NCBI GenBank assembly: GCA_020637295.1
Contig: JACJWF010000002.1
Location: 434,001-498,000, forward strand
Direction: 5' to 3'
DNA from: Acidimicrobiaceae bacterium
Lineage (GTDB): Bacteria > Actinomycetota > Acidimicrobiia > Acidimicrobiales > Ilumatobacteraceae
Length of the DNA stretch: 64,000 nt
In this document: positions 45,431 to 51,689 of the stretch, in pieces
Numbering within the stretch: the first letter of the stretch is position 1
Layout of the letters: every line of letters begins with the position of its first letter
Notes under the pieces: generated by a model
The model's input: only the letters and a program-made list of their open reading frames with translations
Database searches by the model: none
What the model was told of the DNA's origin: nothing
Translations under genes and position numbers: made by a program

Positions 45431-46477
45431 ATGAGCGCCACCGACACTCCCGTGCCCGGCATCGACATCGGCCCCGTCACTGCCTGGCTGGAGGCCAACG
45501 TCGCCGGGGCGCGTGGCCCGTTCGAGTTCGAGGTCATCGCCGGCGGCCACTCCAACCTGACGTTCAAGGTCACCGGCGCCGACGGCACCCGGTACGTGCT
45601 CCGCCGCCCACCGCTGGGCCATGTGCTGGCCAGCGCCCACGACATGGGCCGCGAGCACCGGATCATCAGCGGCCTCCAGCGCAGCGCCGTGCCCGTGGCG
45701 CCGGCGCTCGGGTTCTGCGACGACCCGTCGGTCAACGGCGCACCGTTCTACGTGATGGGCTTCGTCGACGGGTTCGTGCTGCGCGACAAGGCCGCTGCGG
45801 AGGCCGTGCTCAGCGTGGAGGCCCGGCGCACCGCCAGCGAGTCCCTCGTCGACACCATGGCCGCGATCCATGCCGTCGACCTGGAGGCCGCCGGGCTGGC
45901 CGACCTCAGCCGTCACGAGGGCTACATCGCCCGCCAGCTGAAGCGCTGGTACGGGCAGTGGAACCAGCAGAAGACCCGCAACCTGCCGGCGGTGGACCTG
46001 GTGCACGACGAGCTCAGCCGGCGCATCCCCGAGCAGGGCCCCGCCACGATCGTCCACGGCGACTACCGGCTGGACAACACGATGGTCGGCCCCGACGGCC
46101 GGGTGGTTGCGGTGCTGGACTGGGAGATCTGCACGCTCGGCGACCCGCTCGCCGACCTCGGGCTGCTGCAGGTGTACTGGACCGGCCCGAACGACGCAGC
46201 GTCGGCGTGGAACGGGTCCGCCACCACCGCCGAGGGCTTCTTCGACCGCCGGCAACTCGCCGAGCGGTACGCAGCGGTCAGCGGGCGCGACCTGTCGCAG
46301 TTGCCCTTCTACGTGTCCTTCGCGTACTGGAAGCTGGCCTGCATCCTCGAAGGCGTCTACGCCCGCTACCTCGGTGGCGCGCTGGGCGTCCGCGACCAGG
46401 CCGAGCTGGAGCCGTTCAAGCTCCAGGTGGATGGCGCTGCCGCCATGGCCGAGGCCACGCTGGAGGCCTTCCGATGA
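45431..46477 (+). CDS. Phosphotransferase family protein (APH/choline kinase fold, ACAD10-like)
   Basis: 348 residues. FEVIAGGHSNLTFKV is the nucleotide-binding loop, the Brenner motif is TIVHGDYRLDNTMV and the metal-binding aspartate is in VAVLDWEICTLGDPLADLG. Relatives in Actinobacteria lie in fatty acid and acyl-CoA dehydrogenase contexts (ACAD10/11 kinase domain), where they may phosphorylate hydroxyacyl-CoA; resistance to antibiotics is unlikely. Followed by a PAC2 protein in an ATGA overlap. Confidence 0.9.
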   Translation: MSATDTPVPGIDIGPVTAWLEANVAGARGPFEFEVIAGGHSNLTFKVTGADGTRYVLRRPPLGHVLASAHDMGREHRIISGLQRSAVPVAPALGFCDDPSVNGAPFYVMGFVDGFVLRDKAAAEAVLSVEARRTASESLVDTMAAIHAVDLEAAGLADLSRHEGYIARQLKRWYGQWNQQKTRNLPAVDLVHDELSRRIPEQGPATIVHGDYRLDNTMVGPDGRVVAVLDWEICTLGDPLADLGLLQVYWTGPNDAASAWNGSATTAEGFFDRRQLAERYAAVSGRDLSQLPFYVSFAYWKLACILEGVYARYLGGALGVRDQAELEPFKLQVDGAAAMAEATLEAFR

Positions 46478-47355
46478 CCGACGCCGCCACCGACTACACC
46501 CCCCACGAGGACCTCCCTCGGCTGGACCGTCCGGTGTTGCTGGTGGCGCTCGGCGGCTGGATCGACGCCGGCGGCGCGGCGAACTCGGCGATGGACGCCA
46601 TCCGGTCGGCCTGCAACGTGCGCCCGCTGGCGACGTTCGACAGCGACGTCTTCCTCGACTACCGGGCCCGGCGCCCGGTGATGGAACTGCGCGACGGGGT
46701 GAACACCCGACTGGTGTGGGGCGAGATCCTCCTCGGCGTCGGCGAGGACCCGCAGGGGCACCCGGTGCTGACGCTCACCGGCCCGGAGCCCGATTCGCAG
46801 TGGCGCCGTTTCGCCCGGACGGTCAGTGAGCTGGCGCTGCGCCTCGGCGTGTACCAGATGGTCGCCCTCGGGGCCTACCCGTTCGCCAGCCCGCACACCC
46901 GTCCGCCTCGCCTGGCGATGAGCTCGCCGTCGGCCGAGGTGGTGGCGCGGCTGCCCTACCTGCGCAGCTCGGTCGACGTGCCCGCGGGCATGAGCGCCGT
47001 GCTGGAGCATGCCCTCACCGAGGCCGGCGTCGCCTCCGTCGGCCTCTGGGCGCAGGTGCCTCACTACCTCGGCGTGATGGCCTACCCACCGGCCACGCTG
47101 GCCCTGCTGAACGGCGTCCGCGAGGCCACCGGGGTGTCCATCCCCGCTCCGGACCTTGCCGGCCTCGCCGTCGCCCAGCGGGAGCGCATCGATCAGCTGG
47201 TGGCCGGCAACGCCGAGCATGCGGCGATGGTGCGCGAGCTGGAAGAGGTCTACGACACGCTCGGCGACGAGGCACTCCCGCAGCCGGGTGCCGAGCTGCC
47301 CTCCGCCGACGACCTGGCTGCCGAGATCGAGCAGTTCCTCCGCGGCGAGTCCTGA
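46474..47355 (+). CDS. PAC2 family protein
   Basis: 293 residues. LLVALGGWIDAGGAANSAMD opens the domain; GAYPFASPHTRPPRLAMSS and WAQVPHYLGVMAYPPATLAL are typical of actinobacterial PAC2 (proteasome assembly chaperone-like) proteins. Their function in bacteria is unknown; in eukaryotes the fold helps proteasome assembly. The C-terminal 60 residues are helical and acidic (MVRELEEVYDTLGDEAL). Coupled to the phosphotransferase gene by ATGA. Confidence 0.9.
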   Translation: MTDAATDYTPHEDLPRLDRPVLLVALGGWIDAGGAANSAMDAIRSACNVRPLATFDSDVFLDYRARRPVMELRDGVNTRLVWGEILLGVGEDPQGHPVLTLTGPEPDSQWRRFARTVSELALRLGVYQMVALGAYPFASPHTRPPRLAMSSPSAEVVARLPYLRSSVDVPAGMSAVLEHALTEAGVASVGLWAQVPHYLGVMAYPPATLALLNGVREATGVSIPAPDLAGLAVAQRERIDQLVAGNAEHAAMVRELEEVYDTLGDEALPQPGAELPSADDLAAEIEQFLRGES

Positions 47356-47380
47356 CGCCGCCGGCGGGCCCCGGCCCGGG

Positions 47381-47414
47381 TGTTGCGTGTTGCATGCACA
47401 TCGAACACGCAACA
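47381..47414. promoter_or_regulatory. Inverted repeat upstream of the AbiEi-like gene, candidate operator
   Basis: Perfect 11-bp arms TGTTGCGTGTT/AACACGCAACA separated by 12 nt, ending 14 nt before the GTG start. AbiEi antitoxins are known to bind inverted repeats in their own promoter, so this is a plausible autoregulatory site. TAACAC (47417-47422) lies 6 nt before the start codon as an imperfect -10 element. Confidence 0.55.
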
Positions 47415-47428
47415 GGTAACACGACGGC

Positions 47429-48354
47429 GTGATCGAGGACGAACTGGTCGATGTCATCGAGGAGGCAGGCGAAGGTCTTGAAGCGGTGGTCACACCGGAC
47501 CGCGTCAGCTTCACGGTGGCCGACGGCGTCGTCGCAGTTCGCGGCCTCGTTGTGCGCCGATCGCTCACACCGTCCTCTGCAGATCGCCTCCTCCGCCAGC
47601 ACGGCAGCGCGGGCGTCGTCGTCGCGGACCTCCTCGATTCTGCGGCGGCGGAGACGCTGCGGTCGGCCGGATGGTCGTTCTGGGATCGCCGGGGCCGCCT
47701 GCGACTCTGGCTGCCCGAGGTCGGCTACCGCCTGGACGTCCCCACCCGATCCTTCATCACCGGCGCTGACGGCCCCGACCCCCGTCATCCGGTCACCGGT
47801 GTCGGAGGTCTGACGGTCGCACTCGGACTCTGATCGACCCCGCTGACGCGGGAGTACGAAGCCTGGCTCGACGAGCGTCGGTTGCAGCGTCGACCATCTC
47901 GCGCGCACGTCGGCACCTTGTCGAGGCATCACTCGTCGACCCGGAGGGGTCGCCGCTGATCCCGGAGCTCTTCTGGGCCGTCAGCGACGCGTGGACACCG
48001 AAGGCCGTGCGGGTCACCTCGCGGCCCGAAGGAGCAGAGTGGGTCCTGTCCGGCGACGCCGCTGCGGCACGTTGGGGGGCGCCGGTGCTGGCGCACCGGG
48101 ATCGCTACTACTGCACGTCGCGGCGAACGCTGGATCGTTTCGCACACGTCCACCCGTCGGAGGTTGAATCCTCCGTCGAGGTCGCGCTTGCACCGACGCC
48201 GCTGGTCATCGCCACTGCCCGGGAAGGGCTGGTCCATCCCGTCGTCGCGGCGTTGGACCTTTCGCGGTCGGCTCGAGGTCGCGAGATCCTCCGTGGCTGG
48301 ATTCGCGTCAGCGACGACATCGGCAACCACGGCGTACGGGCGGCCTGGCAGTGA
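47429..48354 (+). pseudogene. AbiEi-like winged-helix antitoxin/regulator, split by a one-base deletion
   Basis: The first frame (47429-47833) ends GGLTVALGL-stop. The adjacent frame continues without a gap as LIDPADAGVRSLARRASVAA, STISRARRHLVEASLVDPEG and ELFWAVSDAWTPKAVRVTSR, ending in HPVVAALDLSRSARGREILRGW. Joined, they make about 309 residues: an N-terminal domain with WSFWDRRGRLRLWLPEVG, a helix-turn-helix and a C-terminal domain, resembling AbiEi-type antitoxins of Actinobacteria. One missing base near 47828 restores the frame. The end overlaps the nucleotidyltransferase start (GTGA), the arrangement of AbiE type IV toxin-antitoxin operons. Family call is from memory of sequence style, hence moderate. 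Confidence 0.7.
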
Positions 48355-49063
48355 CCGACCTTGTTCCCCCGGCGGTCAACCGTCCGTTCGTCGAGGCACT
48401 GACATCGATCGCGCCGACAGAGGGTCACTGGGCGGTGATTGGCGGGTTCGCGGTGTGGGCACACCGGGGCGCACCGCATCGCCCAACCCTCGACGTCGAT
48501 GCCGCCGCCGCGCCTGGCGCCTCCGAAACTCTCGTCATGCTTGGCGTGCCGGCGGATGTCCCTCACCGCCGACACGTCAATGGAGTGACGCTGGAGGTCA
48601 TCCCCGTTGACGACCCGACACGCAGTCCGGGGTGCTGGAAGGGCTCGACGCCCAACAACGCCTCTTCGTCGTTGGACACTGGTCAGCGGCGACACTCACC
48701 GAGCGCCGACTGATTCGCTGTGATGACGTGGAGGTCTCGATCCCGGTCGCTCGTCGTCTACCGCTGCTGGCGTGCAAGCTGCACGCATGGCTCGATCGGC
48801 GGGACGCACGGGCCGACAAGCGGGGCAGTGATGGCCTCGACATCGTCAGGCTGATCGAGACAGCACAGCTCGATGAGTTGGCGGCGGGGGCAGCGCACAA
48901 CCGCGAGCTGGGTCAGGTCGTCGGTTGGGCTGCCGCCGCGGTGCTGATCGATCAATCTGCACGTGTGAGCCGGATGATCTCGCTACACACCGACACTCCG
49001 CCGCCCGGAGCCGAGCGAGTCGAATTGCTCGGCTCACTTCTGGTCGACGCGATCAACTCCTGA
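48351..49063 (+). pseudogene. AbiEii-like nucleotidyltransferase, split by a one-base deletion
   Basis: The first frame has WAVIGGFAVWAHRGAPHRPT followed by LDVDAAAA, the G-G...D-x-D nucleotidyltransferase motif, up to VIPVDDPTRSPG. The adjacent frame continues VLEGLDAQQRLFVVGHWSAA, IPVARRLPLLACKLHAWLDR and RADKRGSDGLDIVRLIETAQ, as expected for the C-terminal half. The break is at a GGGG run (48629-48632), where adding one base joins the frames into about 238 residues. The first frame alone would stop at 48713. It is the toxin-position gene of the module with the AbiEi-like partner. Real decay or a homopolymer sequencing error are both possible. Confidence 0.72.
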
Positions 49064-49091
49064 ACTGAATCCACACCGCCGCCGCAGTCCC

Positions 49092-50126
49092 TCAGAAGGC
49101 GAGGAGGTTGTCCTCGCGGATGGCGACGCTGATGGAGATGCCGGCGTCGGTGGACGCCATGGTGGCGATCACCAGGCGGCCGTCGGCATGCACGTCCTGG
49201 ATGGTGAGGGTGTTGGCCCACGGCGCACCGACTGCCGACGACCTGTCGTTCTCGATGTGGGCCCGGAAGGCATCCACCGACTCGGCGGCGGCGGTCTCAG
49301 TCTCGAACACCATGACGACGAACAGGGTCGATCCCCCACCCTCGGTGAAGGTCTCGCCCATGCCGGCCACCTGCCAGCGCATCGTGGCCTCACCTGTCAG
49401 CAGCGTCGCCTGGGCCACCTGCTGCTGGTCCAGGATGTCGGCGATCGGGCGGTACTGAGGGTTCTGAGCCAGCGTGCTGGCGGTGTTGCCGCTGGCCGCA
49501 ACTGCGTTCTCCACCGCCTGGCGGCTGTTCGCCCACACCAGATCGCCGTCGCCGACCGCCCAGATCAACGGCTGCCCGTTGCGCCGGATGGCCGACACCT
49601 CGTCGAAGCTGAGGCCCTCCCCCTCCCCCACAGCGAGGTAGGCGGGGCCATCGGTCTGGTCGACCGTCAGGCTGTCGCCACCAGGCGAAGCCCGCAGCGC
49701 GGCTTCCAGGCTGGTGAGGTCGAAGTCGCCGGCGAGCACCTCCACACCGTCGGGCGGCGGGCCGAACTCCAGGGCCGCCGAGATGTTGCGGGTGTCGAAG
49801 CCGGCGTAGCCGAACCACTCCGGCTTGAGGATGCCGTCGCGCACATTCGTGGGCATGAAGATCGAGTTCGACGAACGGTCCAGCAGCAGTCGGAGATCCT
49901 CCTCGCCGCTGGCGGATGTGGTGCCGGCACGCACGACGTCGGCGTTCACGTAGTAGACGACCTTGCCCCGGTTGGCCGCGGTGTCCGGCACCCAGTTGAG
50001 CAGTCCCGCCAGCGACGTGGGCGACGGGGTGCCCGCACTGCCGCCGCCGTCGCCGCCATCGTCGCCGAACAGGCCGCAGCCGGTGACCAGCACCGCCACG
50101 GCGAGGAATCCTGCCAGTCGTCGCAC
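49092..50126 (-). CDS. Secreted lipoprotein of unknown function
   Basis: 344 residues. Signal peptide RRLAGFLAVAVLVTGC with lipobox LVTGC, then a Gly/Asp linker and a DUF-like mature domain (WVPDTAANRGKVVYYVNADV, WFGYAGFDTRNISAALEF, GDFDLTSLEAALRAS). The C-terminal half has TLFVVMVFETETAAAESVDA and ends SVAIREDNLLAF. I do not recognise the family. The start is taken as GTG 50126 because TAGGAT ends 7 nt upstream; the ATG nine bases earlier lies inside that hexamer. Confidence 0.75.
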   Translation of the reverse strand: MRRLAGFLAVAVLVTGCGLFGDDGGDGGGSAGTPSPTSLAGLLNWVPDTAANRGKVVYYVNADVVRAGTTSASGEEDLRLLLDRSSNSIFMPTNVRDGILKPEWFGYAGFDTRNISAALEFGPPPDGVEVLAGDFDLTSLEAALRASPGGDSLTVDQTDGPAYLAVGEGEGLSFDEVSAIRRNGQPLIWAVGDGDLVWANSRQAVENAVAASGNTASTLAQNPQYRPIADILDQQQVAQATLLTGEATMRWQVAGMGETFTEGGGSTLFVVMVFETETAAAESVDAFRAHIENDRSSAVGAPWANTLTIQDVHADGRLVIATMASTDAGISISVAIREDNLLAF

Positions 50127-50133
50127 GGCGCGC

Positions 50134-50139
50134 ATCCTA
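50134..50139 (-). promoter_or_regulatory. -10 hexamer TAGGAT of the lipoprotein gene
   Basis: TAGGAT ends exactly 7 nt before GTG 50126 and includes part of the upstream ATG, so it argues for the GTG start and a leaderless mRNA. Confidence 0.5.
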
Positions 50140-50177
50140 ACGACGGGTCCGCCTCATCGCCCGGCAACGGCGTTGCC

Positions 50178-50183
50178 TAGGCT
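50178..50183 (+). promoter_or_regulatory. -10 hexamer TAGGCT of the LLM gene
   Basis: TAGGCT lies 36 nt before ATG 50220; a leader of about 30 nt with AGAGGGGG as ribosome binding site is predicted. Confidence 0.4.
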
Positions 50184-50219
50184 GCCCGGACCGGCACCGC
50201 GGAACAGAGGGGGTCCCAC

Positions 50220-51239
50220 ATGAAGGTCGACGGAGGCATCGGCACCAACCTGCACCAGGCAGGCGCGCAGGCCAAGGAGTTGGAGGCCGCCGGCTACAGC
50301 GGCGCCTGGACGGCGGAGACCAGCCACGACCCGTTCCTGCCGCTGCTGCTCGCCGCCGAGCACACCCAGGACCTTGAGATCGGCACGTCCATCGCGGTGG
50401 CCTTCGCCCGCAACCCGATGCTGCTCGCCAACATCGGGTGGGACCTCCAGTCGTACTCCAAGGGCCGCTTCGTGCTCGGTCTCGGCAGCCAGATCAAGCC
50501 GCACATCACCAAGCGGTTCAGCATGGAGTGGAGCCACCCGGCGGCCCGCATGCGGGAGATGATCATGGCCATCCGGGCCATCTGGGACACCTGGGAGAAC
50601 GGCACCCCGCTGGGCTTCCGCGGCGACTTCTACACCCACACGCTGATGACCCCGTTCTTCACCCCCGACCGCGCCGACCTGGCCGGCTTCGGTGTGCCGA
50701 AGATCTTCCTCGCCGGTGTCGGCGGGATGATGACCGAGGTGGCCGGCGAGGTGTGCGACGGATTCCTCTGCCATGGGTTCACCACGGAGAAGTACCTGCG
50801 CGAGGTCACCATCCCCGCGCTGGCCAAGGGCCGGGAGAAGGCCGGCAAGACCATGGAGGGCTTCGAGATCGTCGGCCCGAGCTTCGTCGTCACCGGCAAC
50901 ACGGAGGAGGAGATGGCCGCCGCGGCTGCCGGCACCCGCCAGCAGATCGCCTTCTACGGCTCCACGCCCGCCTACCGCCCGGTGCTCGAAGCCCACGGGT
51001 GGGGTGGCTTGCAGGACGAGTTGAACACCCTGTCCAAGCAGGGCAAGTGGGTGGAGATGGGCAACCTGATCACCGACGAGATCCTCAACACGTTCGCCGT
51101 CGTCGGCGAGCCGGAGACCATCGCCCCCGAACTGCACCGTCGCTACGGCGACGTCATCCAGCGCATCAGCTTCTACGCCCCGTACAAGAGCGACCCGGAG
51201 CGTTGGCGCGGGGTGCTGGCGGCGCTCAGGGCTGCCTGA
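50220..51239 (+). CDS. LLM-class F420-dependent oxidoreductase (TIGR03617-like)
   Basis: 339 residues, TIM-barrel luciferase-like monooxygenase family. LEAAGYSGAWTAETSHDPFL, IGTSIAVAFARNPMLLANIG and FVLGLGSQIKPHITKRFSM are the typical F420-binding barrel segments; PKIFLAGVGGMMTEVAGEVC and FVVTGNTEEEMAAA follow. Such enzymes transfer hydride between F420 and unidentified substrates in Actinobacteria. RBS AGAGGGGG lies 6 nt before ATG 50220. Confidence 0.9.
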   Translation: MKVDGGIGTNLHQAGAQAKELEAAGYSGAWTAETSHDPFLPLLLAAEHTQDLEIGTSIAVAFARNPMLLANIGWDLQSYSKGRFVLGLGSQIKPHITKRFSMEWSHPAARMREMIMAIRAIWDTWENGTPLGFRGDFYTHTLMTPFFTPDRADLAGFGVPKIFLAGVGGMMTEVAGEVCDGFLCHGFTTEKYLREVTIPALAKGREKAGKTMEGFEIVGPSFVVTGNTEEEMAAAAAGTRQQIAFYGSTPAYRPVLEAHGWGGLQDELNTLSKQGKWVEMGNLITDEILNTFAVVGEPETIAPELHRRYGDVIQRISFYAPYKSDPERWRGVLAALRAA

Positions 51240-51245
51240 CCACGC

Positions 51246-51500
51246 TCACGGCCGCCTGACGGCGATCCGCCGCAACGGCGGGAGGGTCGGCGGCGGCTGC
51301 TTGCGCGGCGGCAGGGCGGCCAGAAGATCGGTGGTGATGGCGGCGATCTGCTGCACCGCGGCCTCGAACGGCGCCTCGGTGGCGGCCGACAGCGACGTCA
51401 CCCCGCTGACCTTGCGGACGAACTGCCGCGCCGCAGCCTCGATCTCCTCCGTCGTTGCCGCCGGCTGCAGCCCGCGAAGCATGGTGATGTTGCGACACAT
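51246..51500 (-). CDS. DUF2277 family protein
   Basis: 84 residues. The start MCRNITMLRGLQPAATTEEI and ARQFVRKVSGVTSLS match DUF2277, small proteins found in many Actinobacteria and Proteobacteria with no known function; relatives start M-C-R-N-I-x-x-L. ATG 51500 has TACGGT 7 nt upstream. Upstream codons run into the direct-repeat array and are rejected as a start. Convergent end 6 bp from the LLM gene. Confidence 0.9.
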   Translation of the reverse strand: MCRNITMLRGLQPAATTEEIEAAARQFVRKVSGVTSLSAATEAPFEAAVQQIAAITTDLLAALPPRKQPPPTLPPLRRIAVRRP

Positions 51501-51507
51501 GCCGCCG

Positions 51508-51513
51508 ACCGTA
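51508..51513 (-). promoter_or_regulatory. -10 hexamer TACGGT of the DUF2277 gene
   Basis: TACGGT ends 7 nt before ATG 51500. The direct-repeat array starts 12 bp further upstream, where a -35 element would be. Confidence 0.48.
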
Positions 51514-51524
51514 CCCCCACCCCA

Positions 51525-51581
51525 CCCGACCCGAGTGCCACACCCCCGACCCGAGTGCCACCGCCCCGACCCGAGTGCCAC
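51525..51581. repeat. Three 17-bp direct repeats with exact 20-bp period
   Basis: CCCGACCCGAGTGCCAC occurs at 51525, 51545 and 51565, identical each time, with 3-bp spacers. The spacing is two helical turns, so identical binding sites would face the same side of DNA. It lies between the divergent DUF2277 and helicase promoters. The core CCGAGTG also occurs in the following palindrome. Confidence 0.88.
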
Positions 51582-51584
51582 GGT

Positions 51585-51634
51585 CCATCCGAGTGCTCAC
51601 CCCGACCCCGGGGTGCGGGTGAGCACTCGGATGG
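51585..51634. repeat. 18-bp perfect palindrome next to the direct repeats
   Basis: CCATCCGAGTGCTCACCC (51585-51602) and its exact complement (51617-51634) enclose a 14-nt centre. It could form a strong hairpin or a cruciform, or isolate the divergent promoters. It shares the CCGAGTGC core with the direct repeats. Confidence 0.85.
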
Positions 51635-51663
51635 GGCCTGACGGGCGCCGGCGGCGCGGGCTG

Positions 51664-51675
51664 GAACATCTGTTC
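51664..51675. promoter_or_regulatory. LexA (SOS) box of the UvrD-type helicase gene
   Basis: GAAC-ATCT-GTTC, a perfect actinobacterial LexA core with CGA following on the right flank. It lies directly upstream of the -10 hexamer TAGGGT (51678), the position where LexA would block RNA polymerase. Confidence 0.75.
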
Positions 51676-51677
51676 GA

Positions 51678-51683
51678 TAGGGT
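51678..51683 (+). promoter_or_regulatory. -10 hexamer TAGGGT of the helicase gene
   Basis: TAGGGT ends 6 nt before GTG 51690, directly after the LexA box. It supports that GTG, not the GTG at 51684, as the leaderless start. Confidence 0.52.
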
Positions 51684-51689
51684 GTGTCC

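Noticed and set aside
45431..46477. Aminoglycoside resistance phosphotransferase
   Set aside because: The kinase motifs are shared, but the sequence style and PAC2 neighbour fit the ACAD10-like housekeeping group.
47820..47840. Programmed -1 frameshift joining the two halves of the AbiEi-like gene
   Set aside because: No slippery heptamer such as X-XXY-YYZ and no downstream pseudoknot seen; a one-base deletion is simpler.
51525..51634. CRISPR array
   Set aside because: Repeats are 17 bp with 3-bp spacers, only three copies, and no cas genes; spacing does not fit repeat-spacer units.
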